This document shows, piece by piece, positions 1 through 13,500 of a stretch of DNA of 64,000 bases. The position numbers were made by a program, and so were the translations under genes. How positions within the stretch are numbered: the stretch's first letter is position 1; every line of letters begins with the position of its first letter. Source of the DNA: Cylicocyclus nassatus (Eukaryota; Nematoda; Chromadorea; Rhabditida; Strongylidae); the NCBI GenBank assembly GCA_958299035.1, contig CATQJL010000112.1, forward strand, positions 46,148,941 to 46,212,940, read 5' to 3'. The notes beneath the pieces were generated by a model that searched no databases, was not told where the DNA came from, and saw only the letters and a list, made by a program, of their open reading frames with translations.

Positions 1-2317
1 GCGATCGCCCCTGGTGTACATATAAGCTACTTTCCAGCCGAATCGGGCTCTATCATACGATTACGTCTGCAAGGGAAAGATGAGACTTCAGTAGCTTAAT
101 TGCACGTACAAGAGGATTTTCCGGAAAATTCCTTGAGATTTGCGCGACACACAAGAGACAGTTTTCTTGAACATTCCTCTACCCTGCACTCGTTGAGGTT
201 TTTCCTCCAACAAAACCAGATTTGCACACTCAACTACTTTTTTGAAAGAAAAGTTAGGGTAACAACACACTGCTCTCAAAAGAATTTCGTAGAATTTCTC
301 AAAATTTCGAAAATGTGAGGTAACTCCCTCAAATGATCATCTGCCGTGTGCAACTTTAAACTCCAGAAAAAAGATAAGCATCTAACAGAGTTACTACATT
401 TGTAATCAGCATTTTCATTTATCCCCCTATATCAAGTCAGATCCCAACACCAGGCAACTCAGAGTCTGCGGAAATCGGTAAAATCAATAAAAGTGGTGTG
501 TACTTGCAACAGCTTATCATATTTGTACTCAGCATGCTCACTTACTCTTAACGTAAACTAGAATAAACTTGGCTAAACAGTGTAATGAGATGTATGTGCG
601 AAACGATAACTGCATAATTTCGTAGCTGAGTTTCATTCACCAGCACAGCTTTCGAATTTTGAAGCGAAATTTTGATCCCGTAAAATATTATTCTCTCGCC
701 GCTCTCGACGTGTAAGCTCTCTTGTCGCCATCTCACCACTTGCATTAACCTCAAAAATGTGGCAAAATCTTTCGACTGGTTTCTATCGAAACAAAATTAT
801 ACCCATACATGGGGAGGACCAGTCTAGCAACCAGGTTTTTTTGGATTTCTATGTTATGAGAGAGGATTCTAAAATTATGAAATTTGCGTTTGCGAAAAGG
901 TTTTGAAGCAATTTTGTTGATTTCTATGATAAGTTGTCGATTTTTCTGCTTGCATCGAACGTCGCAGTTGTGATTGCAAATCCTACATCCAGCATTCTGA
1001 GAGCAAGAGAAAATATATTTCATGTGCTCGCACCTGAGTTTTTTTCATCTTTTCAAAAAATGCTCTGATACCAATTTTTAAAGAAGGGAAATAATAAGGG
1101 TTAAGAGGGAATAAATGCGGAAAGATGCTCGAAAAACATATCACATCGCTCCCAAAGTACTTTCATTTTCTTCAAACGAGCGCCACAGTTCGCAGAACAA
1201 AGATTTTTCGCATTGATATGATCGCGTTCGAAGCAGCACTCCGTAATCCTTCAGAGATTCTGCTTCCTTGCAGTTCATTTTGAGAGCTATAGAATTAATT
1301 CTACCAATCATGGTCATTGCCATGGTATCTCGTATTTTTTCTAGAAAGTTATATCTGCAGCGCAAAAGGAGCTCAAGCTACAACTGGATAGATGAAGATT
1401 TATGAAACAAGAATCTTTTAATAAGTTGTTTTTATCATATTTCAAATTTCATGGAACCTTATTTTCACTATCATTCAACAATGAACTACCACTAGTTAAC
1501 TTCACTTCAGTTCACAACCTTTCTAGTTTGACTTTTTTTGTTTGATTATTGCTAAACTCTCATACATGTTACTGAGTTTTTGTTGCAAATGTAGTTTTTG
1601 AGGTGCTGGATGCTATGATGTGTTAGAATAGTGTTGAGAGACTGATTTTTTAGTAATACTTTTGAAAACTCAAAATTGATTGACCAATTGCCTGGAGATT
1701 CTTCGCTGGATCTGATCAAACGATAAAAAAATAGTTGAACTTCGACGTATTGGCGGTGACCAGCTAAAAACCCTAGTACTTTCTTTGGATAGATAGCATA
1801 AGAGTCTTAACTTTATAACATAAATATCAGAAAGAGGATAAGAAATTGCAACGAATGCTACTTGGATCACCTTTAAATGTTTATCTTGTCGGTTTTGTAG
1901 TTGTTGAAAGTAAGAAAATGTTTTTGAACGATATTTTGAAGCAGTTCAGGTAAAAAAGAAGGTCAGGGCTCTGGTGTCCCTCCACCTTGTGTTCATCAGC
2001 TTCCATTGGGGCCTCCAGTGATTTGTTTTCGGCACTGTCTCAGTGCCCGTGACAGACAACTCTGAAAGAAACCAAGTTCGCATTGTTGTCGGTATATGGT
2101 GAAGTTATATCCCTTGTTTATACGAGCTTGATTGATACTTTGCGTTATTAGATTTAAGGCTGTGAATTGCAAAAGCTACTAGTTGGTTTAGCGAACAAAA
2201 CTAGAAAAGCATTAACTCTGGCTTTGTAGCCTCCAAAGGCTCTGTATTTTTAAAAGTGCCCTTTTGAACAAGTACTACTCCAGTAAGAAATGTGTATATA
2301 ATAAGAAGCAATTTCAG

Positions 2318-5300
2318 TGTTACGATTCGGGAAATGCAAACCTTGCAGCTATAGCTATCAACGAAGATGACTGCAAAGTCAATAAAGAAATAGGGAACGT
2401 CTGGCACAAGGCCATCAATTCCATGACGTTAGTTCAACAGATGAGATTGTAGAATATTCGTATTTGGTTGTTCAGGTTACGAGTGATAAATACAGAAGAA
2501 GAAGGATTAAAGCACGGATATCAGGACGCCATTGGGGAATGGCGTGATACAGCTGATTTACCACGCGATGCTATTTACAGATTAGAAAGTGCAAAACCTT
2601 TCGCAAATGTAGGTACCTCAAAGAAAATTGACATCATTTCTACAATTACCAAGCAGTGCTGTGCACAAAACGTAAGCTAACAAGGAAATGGTCAGAAATC
2701 GAAGTGGCCAATTCAAGCAAGCTGCATACCTTTCGATGCAGCATAGAATGCTGATTTCAGATCTGTTTTCCTTATCTGCAGAGCGCTTTTGTACGAAGTT
2801 ATGAGCCGTTAAATGTCATCATTTTGCTAAGAAATTGTGCGTGTAAAGGTCAAACTTGGCCGTACAAAGCCATTCTCGGCTCAGTGTTGGACCAAAACGT
2901 GTAACTAGGTCAGTTCATATGGCTCGTACCTAAAGGTGAGCTAAAAGAGCAGTGATCTGCCTAATTTGGCAGTTTTTGAGGACGATTTTTCTTTAGTAAA
3001 GCTGGTCATAACTTCGCCCACAAAGGCGCTCTGCAGATACGGAAGACACATTTGAAGTCAGCATTCTATGCTGCATCGATTGGTATGCAGCTTGTATGGA
3101 TTGGCCACTTCGACTTCTGACCATTCCCTTGTAAGCAGGAAATGGTCAGAACTTAAAGGCAGCGGCTCGGCAGAATAGACCTACCTCAGAATTTAACATA
3201 GATGGATAGGAGGCCCTCCAAGTGAACCAAAAGAGCAACTCCGGGCCGAAAATGTGAATTCTGCAAGCCAGGGGGGCGAATCAAGCTCCGCTCCCCTTCC
3301 TCCTTTCGCTCCCATAACATCTTGTGCGGACGAATATGTTCGCCGCTAGAAAACGCGCCGTCACTCGTAGCTTCGTAGGGCAGAATTGTTCTAGCGCTCT
3401 CTACCTCCTTACTTTGCGTCTCTGACGGCAGAGAAAAACGGCTCACTCGTCCGCGCCCGTCTCAAGGGGGGTTTCAAAAGACGGGGTTTTCTTCATTTTC
3501 GCGCTAAGGGGAGTTCATGTCGTGGTTCAGGGGGCTGTAGTAGCCCCAAATCTGCCAAAACCCCGAAGTTGCAAACCTGCCGAGCCGCTGCCTTTAACCA
3601 TCCTTACCAAACAAGCTATATATCGACGGACTCGCCTTGAAACTCTGATTCTAAATATATGCGAGTATCTGGACGGCGTTATTGGTGTTTGAATGTGCTA
3701 CTTGTCGAGTGTTCTGTAACACATTTTTACGAACTATGTTTCAAAACACTTACTCAGGTTTTGGTGAACGAGCCTCCTCTTCGTAATAAGAATGCCCATA
3801 GCCACTGTAAATCCGCGCCATCAGGCTGCCTTTCGACGAATTATACTCGTTGAAACTCGAATAATTTTTCGTATTTGAACGCTCATAATCCCGTCCAGAT
3901 AGTCGCTTAAGAGATAATAAACATTCATATGGAGTCAACGTTTTAAAACGAGTCCGATGATGTATAGTTTGTTTGGAATGGATTAATTTCTGACTATTTC
4001 CTACTAGTCATCAAGTGTGGTGTTTCAGTAGCAGTGAAATCAATGTCATCTTTGGACTTGATCCAGACATGATATTATGCTTCAAAAATTTTTTTCTACC
4101 TTGTAGCAGCTAACCCCTTCTTCATCAAAATACGTCACAGCATGACATTGCGAGGAAAAAGCAGTCGTGATGAGGAGTTTATTGCTTCTTAAAACCTGTA
4201 CGCGCCTCTAAGCTGCCACTTTCACATCGTATTGTAGCGCAGGAAGTTTGACAAAAGTGAGATATTTGAGATGCCATAACTCTCTTAACAGACAGCGGTT
4301 GGGACTGAAGTCTGCGCGGGATGGCTTTTGAGCTCACGATATCAGAAATGGTGGGAGGGTTTTAGCCAAAGCGGGTTGAGTACATTATACTGCGGATGTA
4401 GGTTCAGATTTTCGAATGTTTTATTGCCGCTATTATAATAATTGCACAGGTATAACTTTGGTGTTTTCATTGCATGTGTCCTTTGGATCCTACTTTGATC
4501 ATTCGAGCTTACAAGGGAATGGTCAGAAATCGAAGTGGCCAATCCAGAGAAGCTGCATACCATTAGATGCAGCATGAAGAGGTGATTCTAAATCTGTCTT
4601 CCTTACCTGCTTATCGCTTTTCTGGACAAAACTAGAAGCCATTAAATACCATTATTTTGCTAAGAGATTATGAGTGAAATTGAAAATTTAGCCGTACAGA
4701 GCCACGTTCGCCTTAAAGGCAGTGTCCGGGCAAAAACTCGATTTTGAGATTTTGTGCTTATACGGGCCTATTCGCCATGCTGAATCCGAAAATCCACATT
4801 GGAAAGCGCGAAAACGGCGAAAAAGGGCTCTAACACAGGAGGGAAATCAGCAGGTGGGCGGGGCTTTCCCCAATGCGATTTCACACTCCCAGCTCCCGGA
4901 GCGATTTTCTTGATTCCGCAGGCCGTTCTAACCTCGCTATCGACCAAGTGCGAATGATTGACTTGAAACCGGAAGCGAGAAGGTCGCTCCGGAAGCCGGG
5001 AACGTGAGTTCGCATTGGGGAGGACCCCGCCCACCTGCTCATTTCCCTCCTGTGTTAGAGCAGTTTTCCGCCATTTTCGCGCTCTATAATGTGCATTTTC
5101 GGATTCAGCATGGCGAATAGGCCCAAGTAAGCACAAAATCTCAAAATCGAGTTTTTGCCCGGACACTGCCTTTGGGTGGAGGACATTAGGTCGCCGAAAA
5201 AGGGCGGTCCCCGCGGTCATTTGCGACAAATACGCACCCTTGTACATACGCGGACATGCGTTCCTGCAGGGAATCCGCGCGGGACTCTTCCAAACTCGGC

Positions 5301-7592
5301 GACCTAATGTCCTCCACCCACTGCCTTTAATATCGGGCGAAAACATGCAGCTAGCTTACTTCAAATTTTTAAAGCCAGAAGCTGAACTAAAAGTGAAACA
5401 ATGCGCTCAATTTCGCTGTTTTTATGCACGATTTTTTCATAATAAAACCGCTTGTAGCTTAGTTCATAGAAGCGGGAAGCAGATAAAGAAGACAGATTCG
5501 AAGTCAGCGTTTTATACTGCATCGAATGATATACAGCTTATTTGGTTTGATCACTTCGACTTCTGACCATTCCCTTGTTAGCTCACCATCTTGATCTGGT
5601 CTTGTGAGATGTGGAGACGCAGAAGATAAAAGTTTATCTTATATATAAAGCTGAATGTCTGTCTGTCTGTATGTCTGTCTGTCTGTCTGTCTGTCTGTAC
5701 GTATGTGCGGAATAGAAATTTTTATTTCTGATCCGATCGGGACCAAACTTGGCACACATATACTTCGGGGCAGGGAGCGTGTCATAGGCTACTTTTCGTT
5801 ATCGATCGATATCGATTTTATTGATTTTTTGCAAAATTCGAGCTAGAGGGCTGGGATTTGACAGAGGGGGGTAATCGAGCATGCTGATCACCCCGAAGGG
5901 GGTGATCAGCATGCTCGATTACCCCCCTGTGCAAAATCCTAGCCCCCTAGCTCAAATTTTGCAAAAAATCGGTAAAATCGACATCGATCGATAACGAAAA
6001 GTGGGCTGTGACATGTGCAAAGTTCGGTCCCAATCGGTTCAGAAATAAAAAATTCTATTCGGAACATACGTACACGGGTCTAGCTGGCAGGCCCGGCGGA
6101 GCCGGGCAAGCCAGCTAGTTGTTTATAAATTTTGCAACTTACCTTCTTTCAACGACGTAGCCTGTGGGGTTCTTGCATAGTCAGGGGAACCCAAGCACTT
6201 TGCTCGATTAAAAACCCTTCTGACTGACTTAGTCAACAATAAAAAGTTAATCTGTTTTTCTTTTTGGCGCTTTTTGGGAACAGGGTAAGAGGATTGGTGC
6301 CAGGAAATGATTTGCAGAGCGATCTCAGTTTCAGAGCAAAAATTATCGCTCTCGCTCTAACTCTGACTTGGTTTTGACCCTCCCCCCCCCCTCCGATCTT
6401 CCACATTTGCAAAGCAATTTCAGTCCCAGCATGATGCTGGCTTTTCCAGAACCTATAGCTTCCTGCATTTACTATGAGAGCCCACTCTGAGCTTTACAGC
6501 TGAGCTTGCATGACACATTCAATGTAGCCATCAGAACCGCATCTGCCCTTCAAAGGGTTTTTAGGAACACACACTTTAAAACCCTACTGTGGAATCTCGC
6601 GCATCTACACCCTTGAATTAGTCAAGCCTGCTTCAGCTAATTAAAATCCACATGTTGCAAAAAGAATGTCTATATGCACGTAGCTACGGACTTTTTTTCT
6701 CTTGTTAGTAATATACGAGAAATGCATGAGGTTTCCATTCAAACCTTTATGACTTAAGCACTGTTTTAATTAACTCAAAAGGCTTACCTACTATGACCAG
6801 GTTATCTCAGGAGTTGTGCTCATTTGAAATGCTATACATCCATCGCCTTCAATGCTATTGCGTTGCCTATATAGACGTGTGACATGCTATGTCATTTGGA
6901 GCGCTATAGTGCCGATACTGTTTAAGAAAAAGCTTTTGAGGCAAAAACTGAATGTTTCGTAGTCTAGCGAGTGTTTACATTGAATATTATATGTGACAAT
7001 TTGCACTAACTTTATTCATATTGATACTCCTCCGGCTGGATATCATGCTACAGGAGATATAGTCTGCATACGTTCCAACCGTAGTTCATCTTCCGCCCAT
7101 GTTTGAATGTTTTACTCAATGATGCCTTCCTTGAATTGCTATATTCCAGATGGTCTACTACAAAAACCTAAAAGTGGGATGTGCGCACAAAATATGTAAA
7201 AATTCTGAAAATAAGATTGCCATTGCTTGTGTGTACGGCGAAATGTGGGTATTCTTTAAACGTTACTGGCAGCTCCGGAAACTAATTTTTTCAACGTTTC
7301 AGACCGCAACTCAACGAACCTCTATATATTGGAGATAGCACAACGAAAGGTTGTACTGATCACAGAACCTGCAAGGCCGTAGTGCCGAAGTCTCAGTGTG
7401 ACACCGAGGAGGGAAGCCCTACACTTGGACTTTGCCTCACAGTGGAGGATTTAGCAAGTAATAACTTGTAGATCAAATCAATTCTAAATGAAAGAACGAC
7501 ATGATGTTTAGAAACCACCACTGCTGCAACTAGCCTCACAACTAAGCCTTCAAGCACTTCAGCAACAACTCGACCAGCGTCCAGTTCAACAA
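2318..7592 (+). CDS. CAP module M1 (exons B-E and linker; exon A lies upstream of window)
   Basis: Exons: B 2318-2427, C 2476-2608, D 7150-7244, E 7303-7457, L 7512-7592; 574 nt, about 191 residues. B starts [13 protein letters not shown] after a TTTCAG acceptor. C contains [13 protein letters not shown] and ends KPFAN, and D continues [16 protein letters not shown], the conserved CAP core. E encodes a hinge with four Cys ([19 protein letters not shown]). L is Thr/Ser-rich ([10 protein letters not shown]). Phases at exon ends are 2, 0, 2, 1, 1. The B-C intron is 48 nt and contains a TAG in the coding frame, so it must be spliced. C lacks one codon relative to M2 (PRDAI against PLSDAT). The 4.5-kb C-D intron is crowded with transposons. 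Confidence 0.85.
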
Positions 7593-10500
7593 GTAGGAAC
7601 TTGAAGATAACGCAAAAAATTACCGAGTTACTTTAAAATAATGCATATTCCAGCAGAATGTCCAGAAAAAGATGACGATACTTATGGCGCTGTGAGACTG
7701 CACAATGACATACGACAGGGTGTCGCGCGACGAAGCTTTGCATATCCCGAACCGGAAGGGAAGGGAGGAGAGGAAGGAATTCAACAAGTTATGAATTTTT
7801 GAATTTGGTGCGAAAGAGCTTTTTGCGTCAACATAATATGATCTAGGAATGAAATGACGACCTGTGGATGAACAACATGGTCGAAAAACATTCGCTAGCG
7901 TTCGGATGAACTCGAATTAGACCTACAATGCTTATTAGGTGGTTTGCTTGAGCTTGCACACTTTTGTGTAATTATTATCATGATTTTGCGACTCAAAATG
8001 CACGAAAATTTGGCTTTAGAAAAGCTCATAACTTTTTTCAGAACGATGCATTGCAGATATAGGAAGTATATCTGTGATCATCTTTTTAAGCTCTATCTAC
8101 TGATTTAGATCTCCTTCCAAATCGCCATTTCGACTAAGTGAACTTCCCTTGTCAGAGAAGGAGTTATGGCCATTGCCAACTTTGAGAACAAAGATACGTG
8201 TTATTAAATTCTTTGCGGGTGAACGCATGTTCTATAGGTACCATGTGAAAGAGCTTTTTACGCTCTATCCATCCATTCGCAGCTTATCTCATATCTTATC
8301 TATCTTCGGAAAATATAGGGCGAAACATGATTTTTTGGTTTCTTATTGCGCTAAAAATAGCTATTTTTCAGGGTTTTTCGCTTTTTTTCCTTTGATTCAA
8401 TCAAATTTCATGTGCTTAACAATTCATGAAAGAGCATATGCTCTTTCAAATGATTGTCATTTGCTTTACGACCTTACTGTAAGGAGCGCAAGATTGAGAA
8501 ATGTTCAAAAAACGCTGTTTGAGTTTTTCATGGCGCCACGCGTACGGTTATGGGAGAGGAGCGGTAACGCGCTACCAAAATAATAGGCGAAGGTCGGTTT
8601 ATGTAAGCGACGTTTGGATTGCAGCCTGCTTATTGTTGGTGTGAACAAAAAATCTCAAAATCTGATAAAAATCAAGCTGCCCCATTTTTTACCGATCACC
8701 CTAATAATTAATTAGTTACCTTACCCGGTTCCGTTCGGTCCGTAAACACACTTTAATAAAGATCCCATCCCTGTACAACCTTTTAGCCGTGCCCACTGCC
8801 AAGTCCATAATCCCGCTGTGTTAGTAATCGGCACGCTCACTTACTCCCCCCCCCCCCCCCCCCTCCCCCCCTGTGCCAACTCTCTGTGCCAACTCCAGCC
8901 CGCGGGTTAAGCTTTACAAAAATCGCCAGAAATCGATAAAATCGTGTCGATCAATAGCGAAAAGTAGCCTACGACACCGACCCTGCCCCGAGTGTATGTG
9001 CGCCAAGTCCGGATCGGTTCAGAAATAGAACTTTCTATTCCGAACATGCGTACAGACATACAGATAGACAAACAGACATTCAGCTTTATAAGGTGATTGT
9101 GAGTGTTGACAGCAAAAGCCACATGCCGGCTTACTGAGTAAAGCTAGAAAAGCTTGAACTCTGGCTTTGTACCCTGCAGAATCTGAATTTTTTAATTTCC
9201 TTCGAACAAAAACTACTCTAAATAAGCAACACAAATCTAATAAAAAGCAATTTCAGTGCTACGATTCGCAAAATGCAAATTTAGCAGCTGCAGCTATTAA
9301 CGAAGATGACTGTAAAGTCAATGAAGAACTAGGGAACGTTTGGCACAAGGCCATCAATTCAATGACGTTAGTTCAACAGATGAGACTGCAGAATATTCGT
9401 ATTTGGTTGTTTAGGTTACGAGTGATAAATACAGAAGAAGGAGGACTGAAGTACGGATATCATGACGCAATTGAGAAATGGCTTGACACAGCTGATTTAC
9501 CACTTAGCGATGCTACTTTCAAATTAAAAAGTGCACAACCTTTTGCAAATGTAGGTACTGCAAAAAAAAACTGAATTATTCCTAAAATTATCGAACGGTA
9601 ATGTGCACAAGGCAACATAAACTAAGCTAAAGCTCTCGTCACCAAGTGTGATGTTTTAATAGCAGCGAGATCAATGTCATCCTTGGACTTGATTCAGACG
9701 TGATACTATGCTTCACAAATTTTTTTCACCTTGTAGCAGCTAACCAATCCTTATTTGAAATACGTCACAGCGTGGCATTGCAAGGAAAAATCAGTTGGTG
9801 ATGAGGAGGTTTTCACTTTTCAAAACCTACGCGCACTAAGGTTTCACTACACACGACCAATCAGGGCTCGGCACAGGTGGCTTACAAGCAAGCTGGATAT
9901 AGTTTTTGGGACGAAAAGCAAAGGGGGTTTCGTTTTTGTGACCGAAGAGAGACGCAAAATTGGCGACTTGGCGACGTTTTTTTAGTCGACGTTTCGTTTT
10001 TTGAGGGATTTTGGGAATTTTTCAGGTTTTTAGAGGATGGTTGAGGGTCAAAGGGAACTTCGTAAAAATTCCCAAAAGTCAAGGGGGACTTCGTTTTTTC
10101 CATTTTCATCTAGCCACCTCGTGCCGACTCCTGGACCATATTGTAGCGCAGGAAGTCTGACAAAATGAGATATGTGAAGAGCCATGAGTCCATCAGCAAA
10201 TGAGCGTTTGGGACTGAGCTCTGCTCGGGATGATTTTTGAGCTCACGGTAGAAGTGGGGGGGGGGGGGGGGGGGGGGGGGAAGGGGGCGGGAGGGTTTTA
10301 ACCAAAGCGGGTTGAGCAGTTGAGCACATTATACTGTTGCGCGGATTCTGATCCTCGAATCTGTATTACTGTTGTTACTTTACGTAAATCTTACAGAACC
10401 TAATGTGATCATCCGGTTATGCGCAGGACTGGATGATCACATTAGGTTCTGTAAGATTTACGTAAAGTAACAACAGTAATATAGATTCTGATTTTGCGCG

Positions 10501-13500
10501 GATTCTGATCCTCGAATCTGTATTACTGTTGTTACTTTACGTAAATCTTACAGAACCTAATGTGATCATCCGCTCCTGCGCATAACGTTGATCTGGCCTC
10601 GTGATGTGGAGACGCAGAAGATAAAAATGCTTTGTTTGGATCTTGCAACTTACTTTCCTCAACAATGACGTAGCATATGGGTTCTTCTATGGACAGAGAA
10701 ACCTAATATTTTGCTCAATAAAAAATGTATTGATTGACTTAATCAACAATGAAGAGATGACTTCGTTTCTTTTTGGCGCCTTTTGAGAAAAGGGAAAGAG
10801 GATTAGTCTTAGGAAATGATTTACAGGGAGATTTCAGTTTTAGAGCAAAAAGTATCGTCCCTTGCTCTAACCTAGCCTAGGTTTTGACCCCCCCCCCCCT
10901 CTTTTATATTCCCCGTTCCACATTTTTCTTACGGTTAGATTCCATGCTACAGGAGATGAAGACCCAACAATGCCTTCTAAATAGCCCTCCTCTGCTCATG
11001 TTTGGTTGTTTTACTCAGTTTTCTCCGTAAGCTGCCATATTTCAGATGGTCTACTACAAAAACCTAAAAATGGGGTGTGCGCACAAAATATGTAAAAATT
11101 CTGAAAATAAGATTGCCATTGCTTGTGTGTACGGCGAAATGTGGGTATTCTTTGAAGTTACTGGCAGCTCCGGAAACTAGTTTTTTAAAGTTTCAGACCG
11201 CAACTCAACGAACCTCTATATATTGGAGATAGCACAACGAAAGGTTGTACCGATCACAAAACCTGCAAGGCCGTAGTGCGGAAGTCTCAGTGTGACACTG
11301 AGGAGGGAAGCCCTACATTTGGACTTTGCCTTGCAGTGGAGGATTCAGTAGGTAATAACTTGTAAATCAAATCACTTTTAAATAAAAAGGACCACGTAAT
11401 TCAGAAACCACCACTGCTGCAACTAGCTTCACAACTAAACCTTTAAGCACTTCAACAGCAACTCGACCAGCGTCCAGCTCAACCAGTAGGAACTTGAAGA
11501 TAACAAATTTACCGAGCTACTTTAAAATAATGCACATTCCAGCAGAATGTCCGGAAAAAAATGACGATACTTACGGCGCTGTGAGACTGCACAATGACAT
11601 ACGACAAGGTGTTGCGCGACGAAGCTTTGCATATCCCGAAATGGAAGGAAAGGGAGAAGAGGAAGGGGAGACTGCTGAATATAACAAAATAGGATCAAGA
11701 TCTATGTTTAGATTGGTAGGTTTCCCTAATATCAAATCTTTGAAAGCTTCGAAAAGTGTGCACTGCGTTTGTGGAGATGAATAGTAATATAAGCTCCTGC
11801 AAGACGAAGGCGGTCGGTTCGATGTGCAACGCGGCTGCGACAGAGCTGCGTCACAGTCGCGTCACAGCGGCGTCACAACCACGTCACACATCGAACCGAC
11901 CGCCTTCGTCTTGCAGGAGCTTATATAAACAGTAATATACGTAACATACAGTGGCGGACCGAGGGGGAGAGGCGGTAGGGCGCCCCTTCTCCCCCCCCCC
12001 CTCCTCCCGAGAATGGTTCGCGAAATCTTTGAGATTTACTTAAATGAGTTATGAAATTTGCAAGTGCTTTGTGTTAATTCTTGTAAGAACGATTATGAAA
12101 AACCTTGAAAAGTACCCCAAAAAATTTTCGAGTGCGTGGTTAATGTCACGCACCTTCACTTTAAAAAATTCCTGCCGCACTCCTTTCCCCGAACGGAAAT
12201 CCTGCGATCGCCCCTGGTGTACATATAAGCTACTTTCCAGCCGAATCGGGCTCTATCATACGATTACGTCTGCAAGGGAAAGATGAGACTTCAGTAGCTT
12301 AATTGCACGTACAAGAGGATTTTCCGGAAAATTCCTTGAGATTTGCGCGACACACAAGAGACAGTTTTCTTGAACATTCCTCTACCCTGCACTCGTTGAG
12401 GTTTTTCCTCCAACAAAACCAGATTTGCACACTCAACTACTTTTTTGAAAGAAAAGTTAGGGTAACAACACACTGCTCTCAAAAGAATTTCGTAGAATTT
12501 CTCAAAATTTCGAAAATGTGAGGTAACTCCCTCAAATGATCATCTGCCGTGTGCAACTTTAAACTCCAGAAAAAAGATAAGCATCTAACAGAGTTACTAC
12601 ATTTGTAATCAGCATTTTCATTTATCCCCCTATATCAAGTCAGATCCCAACACCAGGCAACTCAGAGTCTGCGGAAATCGGTAAAATCAATAAAAGTGGT
12701 GTGTACTTGCAACAGCTTATCATATTTGTACTCAGCATGCTCACTTACTCTTAACGTAAACTAGAATAAACTTGGCTAAACAGTGTAATGAGATGTATGT
12801 GCGAAACGATAACTGCATAATTTCGTAGCTGAGTTTCATTCACCAGCACAGCTTTCGAATTTTGAAGCGAAATTTTGATCCCGTAAAATATTATTCTCTC
12901 GCCGCTCTCGACGTGTAAGCTCTCTTGTCGCCATCTCACCACTTGCATTAACCTCAAAAATGTGGCAAAATCTTTCGACTGGTTTCTATCGAAACAAAAT
13001 TATACCCATACATGGGGAGGACCAGTCTAGCAACCAGGTTTTTTTGGATTTCTATGTTATGAGAGAGGATTCTAAAATTATGAAATTTGCGTTTGCGAAA
13101 AGGTTTTGAAGCAATTTTGTTGATTTCTATGATAAGTTGTCGATTTTTCTGCTTGCATCGAACGTCGCAGTTGTGATTGCAAATCCTACATCCAGCATTC
13201 TGAGAGCAAGAGAAAATATATTTCATGTGCTCGCACCTGAGTTTTTTTCATCTTTTCAAAAAATGCTCTGATACCAATTTTTAAAGAAGGGAAATAATAA
13301 GGGTTAAGAGGGAATAAATGCGGAAAGATGCTCGAAAAACATATCACATCGCTCCCAAAGTACTTTCATTTTCTTCAAACGAGCGCCACAGTTCGCAGAA
13401 CAAAGATTTTTCGCATTGATATGATCGCGTTCGAAGCAGCACTCCGTAATCCTTCAGAGATTCTGCTTCCTTGCAGTTCATTTTGAGAGCTATAGAATTA

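Larger units (their letters stand above)
4512..5577. mobile_element. PIF/Harbinger-like element carrying two nested insertions
   Basis: Ends CAAGGGAATGGTCAGAAATC and its reverse complement, with TTA duplications at 4509-4511 and 5578-5580. The empty site GGCTTAGCTCACC is present in M6 (about 36208). It belongs to the same family as 2681-3131 but is enlarged by a TTAA element that is itself interrupted. Confidence 0.78.
1..12203 (+). repeat. 12,203-bp tandem unit, copy 1 (modules M1+M2 and M3 exon A)
   Basis: Position 1 onward recurs at 12204 and 24407. All exons, introns and transposons repeat at an offset of 12,203. I saw no differences between copies 1 and 2 on inspection. 1-2317 is intron (A-B of M1) and I see no gene in it. 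The left edge is probably not the true start of the array. Confidence 0.95.

Noticed and set aside
2428..2475. TAG in M1/M3/M5 between exons B and C as evidence of pseudogenes
   Set aside because: The stop is inside a conserved 48-nt GTTAGT...CAG intron; splicing removes it and restores the frame.
4768..5346. 192-residue minus-strand ORF (also at 16971 and 29174)
   Set aside because: It spans the inverted arms of a TTAA MITE and a nested MITE; no family motifs, and the plus strand carries the mirror ORF.
5656..5700. (CTGT)n run considered as part of a CRISPR-like or satellite array
   Set aside because: It is a simple tetranucleotide tail of an interspersed repeat; no spacers.
7641..7653. 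ATG before exon A (MHIPAEC...) as a start codon, seen in several modules
   Set aside because: It lies in the L-A intron just upstream of the TTCCAG acceptor; no signal peptide follows, and linker-to-A splicing keeps the frame.
8149..8583. 144-residue plus-strand ORF (also at 20352)
   Set aside because: It lies in the foreign segment that broke exon A, contains a palindrome, and shows no recognisable domain or splice context.
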